Source: Poteriospumella lacustris (lineage: Eukaryota > Sar > Chrysophyceae > Chromulinales > Dinobryaceae). Taken from it: a DNA stretch of 64,000 bases. The stretch covers positions 63,463 to 127,462 of the forward strand of contig SMOI01000055.1 of the NCBI GenBank assembly GCA_008000375.1, read 5' to 3'. The position numbers and the translations under genes were made by a program. Below, one piece after another: positions 51,286-64,000 of this stretch. Below the pieces are notes generated by a model. The model was given only the letters and a program-made list of their open reading frames with translations. It did not search any database and was not told where the DNA came from. Each line of letters begins with the position of its first letter. Position 1 is the stretch's first letter.

Positions 51286-52807
51286 ATGACACAAGCATCA
51301 TCACTCATATCCCAATATCAATATAGATCGATCATGAATGCATGGCGCAGTATCTTGTGGGGTGCAATTGTTCTTATAACGTTGCTAGCTATGCCCCTGA
51401 TGAGCGAGATGCCGCAACCTCTTCCTCGAGTGAACTTGATTCACCCGATTTGCACCCAGCAAGCCGGAAAGAGATACAATTTCGATAAGCACGTTTCAAT
51501 TCAAGTGAAATCTATTCGAAGTCACCCACCATGTCCATGCGCCATCGATGTCAACGGAAAATGTCGCTTCGCTGAGCACATGTGCTTTGGAGCGAATACA
51601 ACATTTCTTTGCACTCTTCACATGAAAGACCTCACAATATCGAGTTGGGGTGCTTTGATTGAAGGGGATAGAAAGTCGAGAGATGTAATTTCGCTTGGGG
51701 ATAATAGTTTCGCAGGCGGCCACGCGCCCCAGTATTGGCCAGAGGCAAATGCCGTCATCTACCGTGGTATCGAATTGGCTCTACAGAGATTCAAACCGGT
51801 CAACTCCCCTATTCCAACGAAAGATGTAGTAATACCAACAAGAATGCGATGGGATGACTGTTTTAACCATCTTAGTTTCCAATCGCTTCCTTTGATTGGA
51901 CTTGTCTACGAGCACCAACCACAATTGTTTCACACTGCATATTGGCATGCAAGCCGATTTACTGCCGCGATTCTCTTACTTCTGGGCGTAGAATATCAAC
52001 GGCTTCTTATAGAAACCCATGTCACTGCTACAACGGCGGTGCTGCCGTGGATTCCACATTGGAGTCCCTTCGATACCGCTCCGATTCGAGGCATCGCCCG
52101 AAATGTGTCCATTCTCGCCACCCAAAACCTCTTGTCGCGTAAAGTTACGTTGGCTAAGAATTCAGCAGTGGTTACATTGATCCCTATGAATTATCTCTAT
52201 GAGCCTACAAGCTTAAACTTCAACGAGAACGAGCGATATGTTGTGTACTTCAATCGTTCCAGTGGTGGTAAACGCACTGTAGACAACGAAGGAGAGATCT
52301 TGGCGGCTATTCACAACATGTTGCTCCCTCCCTATCGATTAGTTGTCCTGCCTCCAGTGAAAGAATACAAGAAGCTTCACCAAATCCATGCAGTTTGGCA
52401 GCAATATGCTCGTATAGTCAATCGAGCTGTCGTGCTAATTGGCCCGCATGGTAAGGCTCTCCTCACATTCCTCGTAATGATTCATCTCTTTTATTATTTC
52501 TATATTTGCTATAGGTGGTGGCTTAAACAATATGATGTGGGCACCAGATGATTGTGACATGATCGAGTTCAATGAAATTGGCGATGAAGCCCATTACACC
52601 CAGAGTTACGGCAAGATTCCTGTACGACGTGTGTTTTTGAATGGATTTTGGGCCAAATCTGGTCCCAATAGCAAGTATTACGTTATCCCTGCGGTGAAGA
52701 AACATCCCATAGATTTTTATGAAGGATCTATGACCATCGATGTTGAACATGTGAAGCAGATGTTCTCGCTGGTTCAAAGTGGTCGCTTGATTCGACGCGC
52801 CGCGTAG
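51286..52807 (+). CDS. GT61-like secretory glycosyltransferase
   Basis: Type II Golgi/ER enzyme of the DUF563/GT61 kind (relatives of EOGT and plant xylosyltransferases). Exons 51286-52450 and 52515-52807 with a 64-nt intron; 485 residues. A membrane anchor lies at about residues 23-40 (ILWGAIVLITLLAM), followed by a Cys-rich stem. The catalytic C-terminal half shows ERYVVYFNRSSGGKRTV and, across the splice junction, VLIGPHGGGLNNMMWAPDD, the family hallmark. The first ATG is used; a second ATG 48 nt downstream (MNAWRS) is an equally good start. Donor sugar is unknown. Confidence 0.85.
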
Positions 52808-53205
52808 GCCATTTCGCCGTTTTTCTTCTACATATATTGTCATACTTTCTTGTACTTCGTTGTGCTGCCCCCCACCTTGTAACGTGTATGTATATACTAT
52901 ATGTTTACTTATGATCTTCGTGCTCTTCTCGTGGGAAGTTGATGTTGGTGTGAGATGAAGTTGAAGTTGAAACGACTTCCACTCACTACCGACGGACGGA
53001 CATTGGCAGAGTACCCTGCTGAGGCCTTCCCCGGATTCCCATCGGACCGTCACCGTCCGTCCAACGATGATGACGAATCAACAAGACAACAATATCATTG
53101 CATTCGATAGATCCTTGTGCTCCAGTTGCATCGCATTGGATTTTCCATTCCGTCATTTCTTTGGGATTGTCTATCTTGTAGAAGCCCGGTGGGTGAAAGA
53201 GAAAG
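52808..53205. other. Intergenic, GT61-like to E1 gene
   Basis: 398 nt with the 3' end of the glycosyltransferase gene and the promoter of the dehydrogenase gene. A short GATGATGACGA run lies near 53067. No other feature is seen. Confidence 0.4.
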
Positions 53206-55606
53206 ATGCAGCGATTGAGAACCCTTCGAGCTGGCGAATTGGCGAAAGTCGCCGAGGTTGCGGATCGTGAAAACTTCTTAACGAAAACCTTCAACAAGAC
53301 TTGGTCCTCCACTCGTTTGGATCAGTTGAGCCGTCAATTTGCGGATAAGAAGTGGGATGTTGCGCAATTCAAGAATGTGATGGAAGGAAATCTCCTGACG
53401 TACTTGCTTCACTGGTAAGCAAAGTGACCATTCCAGATTCTCCCATTGCGCTCGAGCTTGTTCATTAATTTGAATCTTTCTGTATCATAGTGAGGCCCGT
53501 GTTGCTTCATATGTGGGTCAGGGGTTCTACACCATTGGTCCTTGTGGTGAGGAGCTTCTCGGAACCATGGCGTTGAACCTGAAGCCACAGGACTTGACCG
53601 CGCTACACTACCGTCACCTGGCCATGTCGGTCAACCGTCAAACCATGTACGACAATCGCACTCTGGCTGATATTGCTTTGGATCGTGCACGAGGTTTCGC
53701 CGTGTCGTCGTTGGATCCCATCACTGGTGGTCGCCATTGCTCCATCGGTGGCAACCCACAACGCGAGTTTTTGGTGACATCGACGTTGGCATCTCAAGTT
53801 CCTCCTGCTGTTGGTCGTGCTTTGGCCATACCTCTATCACAACGTCTTCTGGATTTGGAAAACCGTGTTTTTGCTCCTGATGCCTTATCCATCGTCAGTG
53901 TCGGTGACGGATCCATCAACAACGCGCACTTCCTCGCGGGTTTGAACTTGGCCCGCTATGCCGCCCACAACAACGTCAAGTGTCCTTCCGTCTTCATCGT
54001 CTCGGACAACAATATTTGCATCAGTTTGAAAGGTACTGGCTATACGAATCGCTTCGTGTCTCAGTTGGAAGGAACGATGACGGTGGAGAAGGCCAATGGA
54101 CAAGACGTCATCGACCTCTACGAGAAGTCGCAACGAGTCTTTGATTATGTGCGTAAGACCAGCCGTCCCGCTCTGTTGTATATCCATTCGCTTCCTCGTC
54201 GCTTTGGTCATGCGGCCACGGATCGTCAGTTTGCGTATTACTCGGCGGCGGAGATCCAGAAGCAACTGGATCAGGATCCCCTGTCGGATACGATCAGTCA
54301 GTTGTTGCGCATTGGCGTCTATGCCAACGAAGACGAGGTCAAGGAAATCTTCCATCGCCAGCGTACGATGATTGAACAAGCCTTCGATCAAGCGACACAA
54401 GAGCCCAAGATCACCGATCGTAAGACGCTGCAAGTGTCGGCCCCGTTGCCACCCGCGACGACGAAGGATGCGTCGGTCATCGCCGTGACCGATGTCACCC
54501 AATCCCGTGTGGGTTCACGTGGTGAAGTCATGCGTAAGAATATGACACGTGTTATCGACGAATTGATGACGGAAGACAAGCGTATCGTCTATCTGGGTGA
54601 AGACGTCCAACACGGAGGGTACTACGTCGTGACGGAGAATCTGTTTCAAAAGTTCCCGCTGCGTGTCCGTGACTTCCCACCGGATGAAACGACCTTGGTC
54701 GGTGCCGCGATGGGATATGCACAAGCGGGATTCGTGCCTATCTTAGAGATCCCCTATGCGAAGTATTTGGATTGTGCGGGGGACATGTTCACCGAGGCGA
54801 TGATCTCGTATTGGCTGTCCCAGGGCAAACAACCCAATGGCTTCGTCATCCGTCTCCAGGGCTTCGACAAGGGTATTTTCGGTGGCAACTTCCACACCCA
54901 CAATATGCTGCATTTCCCACCGGGTTTAGACGTCGTGTGTTTCAGCAATGGGCGTGATTACGCCCGTGGTATGCGGTATCTCATGGACTGTGCCAAGGCG
55001 GGACGCGTGGTCATGTCCGTCGACAGCACCGATTTGTTGAATCGTCGCCATTTGGTGGAAGCGGACAAAGACGAGTTCTTCTTGCACCCGTATCCAGCGA
55101 ATAAAGACGATGGCGAAGGCTATCACTTCGATCAGGTCTTTGTGTATGACTCTGGAGAGGCTAAGGCCGCCACCACCACCACCGCCGCCTCTTCCTCCTC
55201 CGCGACCCAGAAGCACGTGATTTTGGTGACGTATGGCAACGGTGTCCCCACTGCCGTCTCGGCTGGACGTCAATTGGCTGCCTCTGGACAGGCGGATCGC
55301 TTTACAGTCATCGATGTGCCTTGTTTGACACAAACACCCGCCCAATTGGTGTCCTACTTCGAGTCGTTGGCCGTGGCCTCTGCCGGTGGTGCCCAGACGC
55401 AAACCACCGTCGTCTTTGCGGACGTGTGCAAGAAGAATGCTGGTATGCCCATGAGCTTGCGTGCGTTGGATTTGCATGAGCAGGGCTTGTTGTCCGGTCC
55501 ATGGACCGTCATCGGTGCCGAGAACACGTATAACCCACTCGGCACGTACCTCACGTTCTTGTCGGTCGACGACATCGTCTCCACCGTCACCCGGCTGCAA
55601 CAATAA
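53206..55606 (+). CDS. Fused alpha-beta 2-oxo-acid dehydrogenase E1
   Basis: Thiamine-diphosphate E1 component of a branched-chain-type 2-oxo-acid dehydrogenase with both subunits in one chain. Exons 53206-53414 and 53491-55606 with a 76-nt intron; 774 residues. The alpha half (to about 395) has GFYTIGPCGEELLG, the LHYRHLAMS and PQREFLVTSTLASQVPPAVGRA active-site regions, and the ThDP motif GDGSINN (208-214) ending in SDNN. The beta half (from about 410) has RIVYLGEDVQHGG, FPPDETTLVGAAMGYAQAG, EIPYAKYLDCAGDM and a transketolase C-terminal domain. The basic N terminus without early acids (MQRLRTLRAGELAK) could target mitochondria. Branched-chain versus pyruvate specificity is not decided by sequence here. 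Confidence 0.9.
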
Positions 55607-55953
55607 GCAGCTCCGAGCCCCCCGACTGGCCTTTTCCCCTATAGAGACAGAGAGACAGAGACAGAGAGAGATATAGTTTGCGGTAGGATGGTACCGCCGC
55701 AGTGTAATGACTCAACAAGCGGTGCGCGGTAGACATGCGCACCTGTGGGTGCGTTATCAATAGCAATGGTACGTTAGGGGGGGGGGAAAGGGTAGAGGTT
55801 TACATACTTTGAGAGAGGGAGGATGGAGAGAACACAGGAAAACACTGCAAAGGAAAGAGAAAACGGCCAATACACGAACGATAAGCGCTACTCGTCAAAG
55901 GGTCACCGTCGATGTGACAGGTAAAGGGGGCGAAGGGGGAGGGAGGGGTCGCG
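55607..55953. other. Intergenic with GA microsatellite and G-run
   Basis: 347 nt between convergent genes. It contains a GAGACA/GAGA microsatellite at 55643-55670 and a run of nine G at about 55779. Otherwise it is the two 3' regions. Confidence 0.5.
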
Positions 55954-58900
55954 TTACTTCTCGGTGAGCTCCCAGACGAAGACACATTTGTCGTTGCCAC
56001 CGACCGACACCAGTTTCTCATCGAGCGTCCACCGCACGTTCGTCACGTGCGACGAATGACCACGCAGCACGACCGATTTGGACGACGGAATCACCGACGG
56101 CGCTCGCAACAAGCGAATCTGCCCCGAGTCTTCACCGGTCGCGAGATATTTGCCAGAGACGCTGCGATCGACCGCATTGATCTCCGACGAATCATACGCG
56201 TTCGCGGGCCAAATACCCTGCACCGCCCACCCAAAGACCGTGTTCTGCGTCAACCAGCGTCGTAGCATCGCGGCGTCGTCCTCCGCCATATCGACGCGGC
56301 CGTGATACTCGGCCATCTTCGTCGCCGACACTTCTTGTTTCTTCGCGGCGATGTCGTAGAACAACAGTTCGCACGCCAAATCGTTCGACTGCAGGTACTT
56401 GCCGTCCAGCGACACGTCGAAGTGCGTAATGGCCGACGAATGCTTCTGGAAATCGAAGTCGGCCCGTGTCAGGGACTCGCACCAATCCTGCCACAGGCCC
56501 TGGGCCAGCGTGGTGTCGTCATCGACCGGCGGAACGGTGGGCAACTTGTAGCCATGAATGGCCATGTCGTGTCCGCCGACGAAGAGCATGTCCCCCATCG
56601 GCGAGAACTTCATGTCCGACACCGACGTGAACGTGCCATGCGGGTGGGTCTTCGGGAGACAACCCGCCGCCCGCAACCGCAACGTCACCGCGACGGAATC
56701 GTCGTGGCTGCTACCGTTGTTGCCACTGTGCCCTGCGCCGCTGCCGCCACCGCTGCCACCACCGCTGCCACCACCGGCACCGCCATGACGACCACCACCG
56801 ACCGCGTTGCCACCGCTGCTGCCACCACCGCTGCCACCGGTCGTCGAGGGCAAACGACGCTCGTGGTAGGAGAAGACACGGACACCGGTCGACTCATCGA
56901 CGGCGGGTTCACCGCGTCCGCCACGTCCACCGGCGGCAGCGTCGTCGTCATCGACGACGTACGGGTTGCCCGTGTCGTCGGCGGCATCGCCACCGGCGGC
57001 GGCCTCGTCGGCAGCCGCTGCTTTGCCGCCTTTGCTGCCTTTCTTGCCACCTTTACCCTTGCCACCGCCACCGCCACCGCCGGCCTTCTTCGCCTTCTGA
57101 TTCGCCTTTCGATCTTCTTCCAACCCCACCGCGAGAACGTCACCGGACGGATGCCACGCGATGACCCGTGCCGGTCGCGACAGCGCCACCGCTGCGAGAC
57201 AGCGACGCCGTCCAATCGACCAGATGCGCAGAATACGGTCATCACCCACCGTCGCGTAGATGTCCGCGTTGACGGGGTGCGGACAGAGGCCCCACAGCTC
57301 GCCCTTGTAGTGCGAGTCCATCACTTGGCTCACCACCGACTTCATCAGGTCGAAATTGCGGCTCGGCGCCATCGACGACCCGCTGCTGTCGTCACCACCA
57401 GCTGCGGCGGCCGCCGCGGCTGCCGCGGCATTCGCTTTCCCCGCACCCGACGTGGTCGCGGGCACCGCAAACTCCAAAATGTCGCCGCCGGCCGTGCCGC
57501 AGAGAAACGTCATCGTGTTAAACGGGTTGTTGTTGCCGCTGTTGTTGTTGCCGCTGCTCGAGGCCCCACCACCGTTCGTCAACAACGACCCCGTCACGCC
57601 CGTCGTGGACATCGACACGCCCACCATCGTCGGCAAAATGTCCAACGACAAAACCGACGCGTCGAAAATGTCCAACGACGTCACCGCGTTCAAATCAAAC
57701 GTCGAAATCAGCTGCAACTGCTGGTTCCAGATCTTGATGAAGCAATCTTTGCCGCCGGTGATCAAAAACGTGCCATCTTCGGCCTCCGCCATCGCGTACA
57801 GCGCCTTGGCATGGGCCTTTTCGACGCCCAACTGCAATTCACGTTCTTCCAACGTCAAAATGTCGCCATTCGCCGTGCCCAGACACAACTTCCACCCTTC
57901 TTTCGCATGGTAATTGCCCAGCGCCGTGTACGTCGTCATCGTCGTCTGACTGTTCGTCTTCTTCCCGACGCGGGCTTGTTTCTTCGTCAACGTCGACCCT
58001 TCGATCTTCCACAGGCTCAACACCTTGTTGCCACCCGAAATGAAGTGGAACTCGTTCTTCTTCACCATGTCGTGTTGGTTGTGCACCCAGCGCAGAATCA
58101 CCGTCTACCCACAGCACAGCACAGCACAGCACAGCACATCGTCGCACGGTAAGCAACACAGACGCACAGGAGACTCACACAAAACACACAACGTACCGGA
58201 ATACGATCGCCTTTCGACATCGACAACTGCTGCACCCGCGACCACGAACCGCCCATATCCGCCCAGAGAATATGCGTGTACGAGTCATCCATCCCGACGG
58301 AGATCAACTGCTGATTGTCCGGAGAGAACGCGACCGCGTAGACCCCGCGTTGATGACACCCGTCCATCCGCGACAAGAGCCGACCCTGCAGCGCATCCCA
58401 CACGATCACCGACGCTTTGCCCTTCAACGCCTTCGACGCGATTTGACCCGTCGCAATGAACCGACGATCGCGACTCACCGTCAAACAGGTCACGTCGTCG
58501 TCGTGGCCCGTGCAATAGCTCTGTTGCCATTGACGACGATCCACTTCCATGCCCGACGCCGCCGCAGCGGCCGTCGCGACCGCTTGGGTAGAGGTACCAC
58601 GATCTAACAGCACCGCCAACGCTGCCGCGGGGTAGACCAGCTGGCCATTCAAATTGTAAAACAAATTCGGACGACAATTCGACAACGACGACGAGTAGCC
58701 GTGAATCCACGACAGTTGACAGTCGACGGCCGGCGCCTTGTCCGTGTACGGAGGTGGATTCTTCGGTGGCTTCACCGCACCTACCCACGGTTTCACCGCA
58801 CCACTTTCGTCTCCCCCCGAGGGCCCGTCCAACATGTCCAACCCGCCAAAGGCATCCGCCGCCCCGACGCTACTCGTTCCGGACATCGTCGTCGCTTCAC

Positions 58901-61900
58901 TGGCCACGGACGACGCATCGTCGTCGTCGTCATCGGCATCGGATTCGACCGCGGCGGCCGTGGACGACGACAACGACGACGACCCCGCGGCGGCCATACG
59001 CACGTTCTTCCCGCGACGATCGCCTTTGCCCGAGGTGGACGACGCCGACGCGGTCATCAACGAGGCGCTGGCGTTGTTCATGCTCATCTCGGCCATGCGA
59101 TGTCGCCACTGGAACAAGCATTTGTCGTTGCCCCCCGCGGAAATCAAACACTCGTCGCCGCAGGTCCAACGGACGTTCATCACGTGTGACGAATGCCCCG
59201 TGAACGACAGGGCCTTCGCTTCCTTGGGATCCAACGTAGGGTAGCGATACAAATTGACCTTGCCATTGTCGTCGGACGTCGCCAAGAGATGACCCGAATG
59301 CGAGCGGGCCACCATGTTGATGTCACTGCCGTCCAACCCACTCGCCCAGATGCCCTGCACCGGCCAGCCCAGGGTACACGTCCAGGTGTGCCACTTGACG
59401 TCTTTCACCTCCTGGGGCGACGTGATCTGCTTGCCATTCGTGATGTCGCAGAACAACAACTCGTAGCCACTGCAATTGCTTTGCATGAAGCGTCCATCCG
59501 ACGAGACGTCGACGTGGTTGATCACCGCGGCGTGCTTCATGAACGTACAGCGCAGCGTCAGTTCCTTGCCCGTCGCACTGAGGTTCACGTTGTAAATGTA
59601 TATCTTGCAATCGTGGGCACCCGCGACCAGCGTCAAGCCATCCGGCGTGAACTTCACATCGGACACCCATTGCTTCGCGTCTTGGCGTTCGGCGATCTTG
59701 ATGGCGCCTTCGGGCGTATCCAACGCCACCCGGTACAACCGCACCATGCCGCCACCCGTTTCTTTCCCACGACCGACACGTCCACCGAACCCCAACGCCA
59801 GGAGACTGCCGTCTTGGTTGTAACAACAGGTACGCGAGATGTGGCCCAGAGGCACCGTTTTCAACATCCGCCGGGTCGTCACATCCCAAAAACGTAACGT
59901 TTTGTCGTCCCCGACAGTGCAGAACTGCGGTAGCAGGGGATGCGTGGCCACACCCCACAGCTCGTCGTTGCAATGGCCCTGCATGAGGACACCCCCCATC
60001 GACAACCGACTGCGATCTTGGTACAGCGCCGCCGACTGTTGCCCGAGGTCGCAGAGCACTTCCAAGACGTCGCACCCGCGCGTACCCACGACCAGCAACA
60101 ATTGTTGTTCGCCGAGACTGTCCGCCAAGGACGTGTTCACGTGCAGACTTTGAATCTGTTTCGCGTTGATCGTGGGTAGGACCGTCGTGATGTCAAAGGA
60201 AAACAGGTGGCGGGGCTTCAACATCGCTTGGATCATGTCGGCGTCCCACAGGCTGACCACGCCATCTTTGGAGCCAGAAACCAGGTAACGATGGCTGCCT
60301 CGTTGCACCGTCGACAACGCCGTCACCGCACTGCCCTTCGCCGCTCCTCCACCGGTTTTACCGCCACCGGTTTTACCGCCACCAGCTTTACCGCCCGCTT
60401 TGCCACCACCACCACCACCGCTCGCAGAGGGCGCAGCACCGGAGGGGTTGTGCGCAAAGGCATCTTTCACCTCTTTGCCGTTCGACGGAATCACGTAAAT
60501 GTCACCGCTCTCGCACCCGACGTAGAAGATCGACGCCATTTCGACACACGAAATGAACTGTTGCGTCGAGGTGAACTTGCCCGCCGTAAACTTCGTCGAG
60601 GTCACGTTGCGACCGTTCACCGTCCACAACTTCAACGACTTGTCCCCCGCTGCTAAGAATTGCGTGTTGGTCGCAGGTTTGCCGTCGACGCTACGTAGAA
60701 TCGCCAAATCAAAGGTCCGTCCACCGTCCGCTTTCGCGTTGGCCAAAATCGTTTGGCTTTTCCAATCGGAAATGACGACGCTTTGATCTTCGCCGAAGGA
60801 AATGAGGTAGCGACCATCGACGGAGAAGGTCAGCAGCAACACGGTCTTTTGCCGCGTGGGCAACACGGACAACGTCTGCAACGACGGTGCTTCCCAGACG
60901 TAGACATTGCCGAGCCCAATCTGACCCGTCGCTATCAACGTTTGTTCCACCAAATCGCCCGCCGTCGATTTCTTTTCGTACAGACACATCGCCGTGATGT
61001 CGTCGTTGTGGCCACGGAAATAACGTTGCTGTTTGTGCGCGACATCGACGAGAATACCCAGCGCCGCGGCATGGTAGACGACATACCGCGGGCTATTCGC
61101 GGCCGCACCGGGGGCCACCACGTAGTACACGTTGTTCCGACAGTCGTAGCCGTTGTAGCCATAGACCCATTCCAACTCCAGATCGTCGTGGTTCGGCAAC
61201 GAATGGTCGACCACACCGGATTCATACATCCGCTGTAGCACATTGTCCGCGGATTGCATCAGATCGGCGTAGATGTCGTCACTGTTGCGTAACGGTTCAC
61301 CGTTGGCGGATTCAATGGCTTCACTCAACGCACGATGTTGATTGCCGAATTCACCTAAGGCCGCTTGATACGGTGGGATTCGCTGGGGATTGGGTGTCTT
61401 CCAAGCGGTGGGAGGCACAATGGCGCCCAGGTAAGGCTTCACGGCCATGAATTCGTCACCGCCCGAGGGCAACCCAATCTCATCGACCGCTTCGACCGCT
61501 TCGTCTTTCAAACCGACATCGTTCCCCGTCGATGGTACGGGGCGATCTTCTCCTGTTTCCGTGTGACGCCATTGAAAGACGCATTTGTCTTCTCCGCCCG
61601 TGGAAATGACGTAATCGTCCGTGCGAACCGGTCGAAACGCCGCCTCGGGTGTCCCGCGATAGACGCTGGCCCATCGCACACAGGTAACGTGCGATGAATG
61701 GCCGTTGTACTTGTTGTGGTCGGCGCCTTTGTCGTGAATACACGGATACCGAAACAGATTCACGTAGCCAAAGTCATCACAGGTGGCGAGGTACTTCTTC
61801 GATGGCGAACGATCCAGATTGTTAATGTCGCTGCCATCCATCGCACCGGACCAAATGCCAATGACTGGCCAGCCCAAGGTACATGTCCAGGTGTGCCATT

Positions 61901-64000
61901 CTGCTTCCAATAAACGGGTCGCACCATCGGTCAATTGTGCACCGTTGGAGGTGTCCGAAAACAAGATTTCATAGGCACTGCAACAGCTTTGCAGATAACG
62001 TCCATCGGCGGTGAAATCAAGCTGATTGATGCCGGCGTTGTGCTTGGAAAACTTCGCTTTGCGTTGGAATTGATTCGCCACCGAATACAAATAGATACTG
62101 TTGTCCCGCGCACCCACCGCCAAGGTAGACCCATCGGGCGAGAACCGCAAGACGGAGATCCATTGTTTCGCTTCTTTGATTTCCGATACTTGCGTCAAGT
62201 GAATCGGTGCGGTGCCGTTCGCTCGGTCGATGCGGAAAATCTTCACCATTCCGTCTTCTTTCGTCTTCGTCTTCTTCGAACCACCACCAAAGCCGACCGC
62301 CAAATACAATCCATCGGGACTGTAGGCACACGTTCGAGCAATGGTCTTCAAATTCAGGCACAACAACACGCGATGCTCTTCCAAGGACCAAATGCGTAAG
62401 AACCCATCGTCCCCGACGGAAGCATATTGCGTGCCTTCCGCTCGGTTTTCTGGGGTAATCGGGCGCACCGATAAACCCCAAACTTCGTCACGGAAATGCC
62501 CCGAGACGAGATTCTCGGTCTGAATATGCAACGACGACGACGACGACACCGACATGGAAGGCGAGAACGTCGCTCCCGCAGGCAACGCACATTCAATGAT
62601 CTCGCACGTTTGTGTGCCGACCAACACTTTGGATGATTGTGGGCTCAGGCAAATGGAACGAATGGCGGGTGGGGGTGTGCTTGCGGCCTTGATGTTGTCG
62701 ATTTTACCCTTGGTACTGCCACCAGCCGCGGGCGCCACCAACCCATCGGCATGACTGGAGATATGGTAGCCGGACAAGTCGAATTCGCAGAGGATCTCCA
62801 GCGTATTGGCCGCAGGAACTTTGCATACGACGATATGACCGTCTTTGTCGCCAGATACCACCAAATCACCGGCAGCATTGCTCCAGATAGCATTGATGGC
62901 GACTTTGCCGTGTCCCTTGAATTGCGCGCCTTTATGTATCGTCGCTGCTGCACAGGCCGTGCCAGCGACAAAGAAAAACTCTCCATCCGCCGTCGCCATC
63001 AAGGCTCCACCACCCGCGACATTGGTAGCGCACAGAAAGGTTTTGTTCTTGTTCGTGCCCAGTTTCACTTGGTCTTGTTTCAACATGTTGTTCCCATCCA
63101 ACGTCCACATGACCGCGTGCTTCTCCCCACACGACAAGAATTTCCCACTTTGACCACAAGCCGTGACGTGACAGATTCGATCCTTCGGTCCTTGAGACGA
63201 GGATACCATCTTTCCAAAGGTCTTGCTACCCATACGTGTATCATAAATGGCCACGGAGTATTCAACACCGATAGAAAACAAACGCGACGCATCAGCCGAG
63301 AAAGCCACTTGCGCGACACCTTTCTTGTGGAAACCTTTCAAGCACGCCAATGATTGGAATGCCTTTCCTTGAAAATCCCACGCATACAAATAGATGGCTG
63401 GGTTTTTACCGATTTCACCCGATGCGATCAAGCTCACGTCGACGTCGCGCTCGTTTTTGCAAAAGACGCTCGTCAGACAAATGATGTCATCACCATGTTC
63501 TGAGAAAAAATGTTGTTTCCGACTTCGCTGCTGTCCATCGTTCTGATCCAAGACAATGCCGAGCGCGGCCGCCGAATAAATAATTTGTGTACCGCGGTTG
63601 TCCGCGTATTTCAAGTTGTTTCGGCAGTCAAAGCCGCGGTATCCATGTACCCATTCCAGTTCCAAATTGGAAGCTGGCTTTGCATTGACGTATCGTTCAC
63701 GGACTGTCTTCGTCACCATACGCTCTGCTGTTTTCTTCCATGCTGGATTGGCCATCCATTCGTCACCTCCGCCAGGTTCTCGATACAGGTCGACGGTATC
63801 AGTGACTTCCTGCAACTCCAGATTCTTGTCCTCCAGAACCTCCAAAGTTGCGAGAACCTCCAGCAAGCGGCGAACAACAAATTGACGATTCACGCAGAAA
63901 TCGAAGAAGTTTTTGGTAGTGACGCGGGTGCTAGCGTCAGCAAGACCTTTGCGCAGGGGATCCGCTACGGCCATCCACTGCGCAGCAATTTCTTTGACAA
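55954..64000 (-). CDS. Giant EML-type microtubule-associated WD40 protein, 5' end uncertain
   Basis: Echinoderm-microtubule-associated-protein-like protein with three tandem HELP plus double beta-propeller modules, as in EML5/6. Minus-strand exons are 64000-58197 (likely continuing beyond the edge) and 58104-55954, separated by a 92-nt intron. At least 2642 residues follow the first internal ATG (63974), and in-frame sequence continues upstream to the window edge. HELP motifs lie at about 105 (LELEWVHGYRGFDCRNNL), 932 (LELEWVYGYNGYDCRNNV) and 1753 (CQLSWIHGYSSSLSNCRPNL). The second and third follow a GGDE..AVKPW/Y.GA..PP motif. WD repeats with GHSSHVTCVRW or GHSSHVMNVRW and GGEDKCVFQW-type ends close each module. 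The last module contains a Gly/Ser-rich insert. Likely on axonemal or cytoplasmic microtubules. Confidence 0.93.
58111..58138. repeat. ACAGC pentanucleotide microsatellite in EML intron
   Basis: Five and a half copies of ACAGC on the plus strand (GCTGT on the gene strand), immediately before the 3' splice site of the 92-nt EML intron. It occupies the place of the polypyrimidine tract. Confidence 0.85.

Noticed and set aside
56302-58152. Very long plus-strand open frame (616 codons) opposite the EML gene
   Set aside because: It is a shadow of GC-biased codon use in the EML exons; it crosses the EML intron, and its translation is Arg/His-rich low complexity without domain.

Overview
This window is nuclear DNA from a compact-genome, flagellated unicellular eukaryote. 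The evidence is spliceosomal introns of mostly 55-94 nt with GT..AG ends, cohesin SMC3, a three-repeat MYB factor, the GARP subunit VPS53, the intraflagellar transport protein IFT81, a very large EML-type microtubule protein and a Ty1/copia retrotransposon. The lineage cannot be fixed from sequence alone. The copia polymerase, the fused E1 dehydrogenase and the short introns would suit a stramenopile or another protist, but that is inference. Coordinates of spliced genes are deduced from splice signals, reading-frame continuity and family alignment.

Left part (1-22650): the 3' part of SMC3 runs in from the left edge. It is followed by a membrane-anchored TRMO-like tRNA methyltransferase, a small secreted protein divergent from a D-glutamate cyclase family gene, the tri-snRNP protein ZMAT2/Snu23, an unknown protein, a MYB3R-type factor preceded by a dense cluster of MYB sites, a lysyl-hydroxylase-type glycosyltransferase, a coiled-coil gene ending 1 nt from a convergent F-box/ankyrin/PHD gene, VPS53 divergent from GTP cyclohydrolase I, and a REX1BD-family gene.

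Middle part (22773-35455): a complete, apparently young copia element (22778-28404) has identical 411-bp LTRs, a 5-bp target duplication and one intact 1678-residue polyprotein. A 15-nt sequence beside its 5' LTR is complementary to a sequence inside the LTR that also carries the polyprotein stop codon. After a GT4-like glycosyltransferase gene comes a near-perfect palindrome. Two convergent IFT81 genes lie on 2623-bp arms that differ at only five positions I could find, around a 216-bp spacer.

Right part (35456-64000): the inositol pyrophosphate kinase PPIP5K/VIP1 with a long disordered tail, a DUSP12/YVH1-type zinc-domain protein without its phosphatase, the deubiquitinase OTU1/YOD1, a probably myristoylated protein kinase, a possible small three-exon gene, an inositol-polyphosphate 5-phosphatase with a split catalytic domain, a GT61-like glycosyltransferase, a fused alpha-beta 2-oxo-acid dehydrogenase E1, and a triple-module EML protein running off the right edge.

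The genes are mostly unrelated housekeeping functions. Two loose themes are cilium/microtubule biology (IFT81 twice, EML) and inositol phosphate metabolism (PPIP5K and the 5-phosphatase). Several promoters carry a (TCR)n trinucleotide tract, and the copia element sits inside one of them. I see no tRNA, rRNA or CRISPR.
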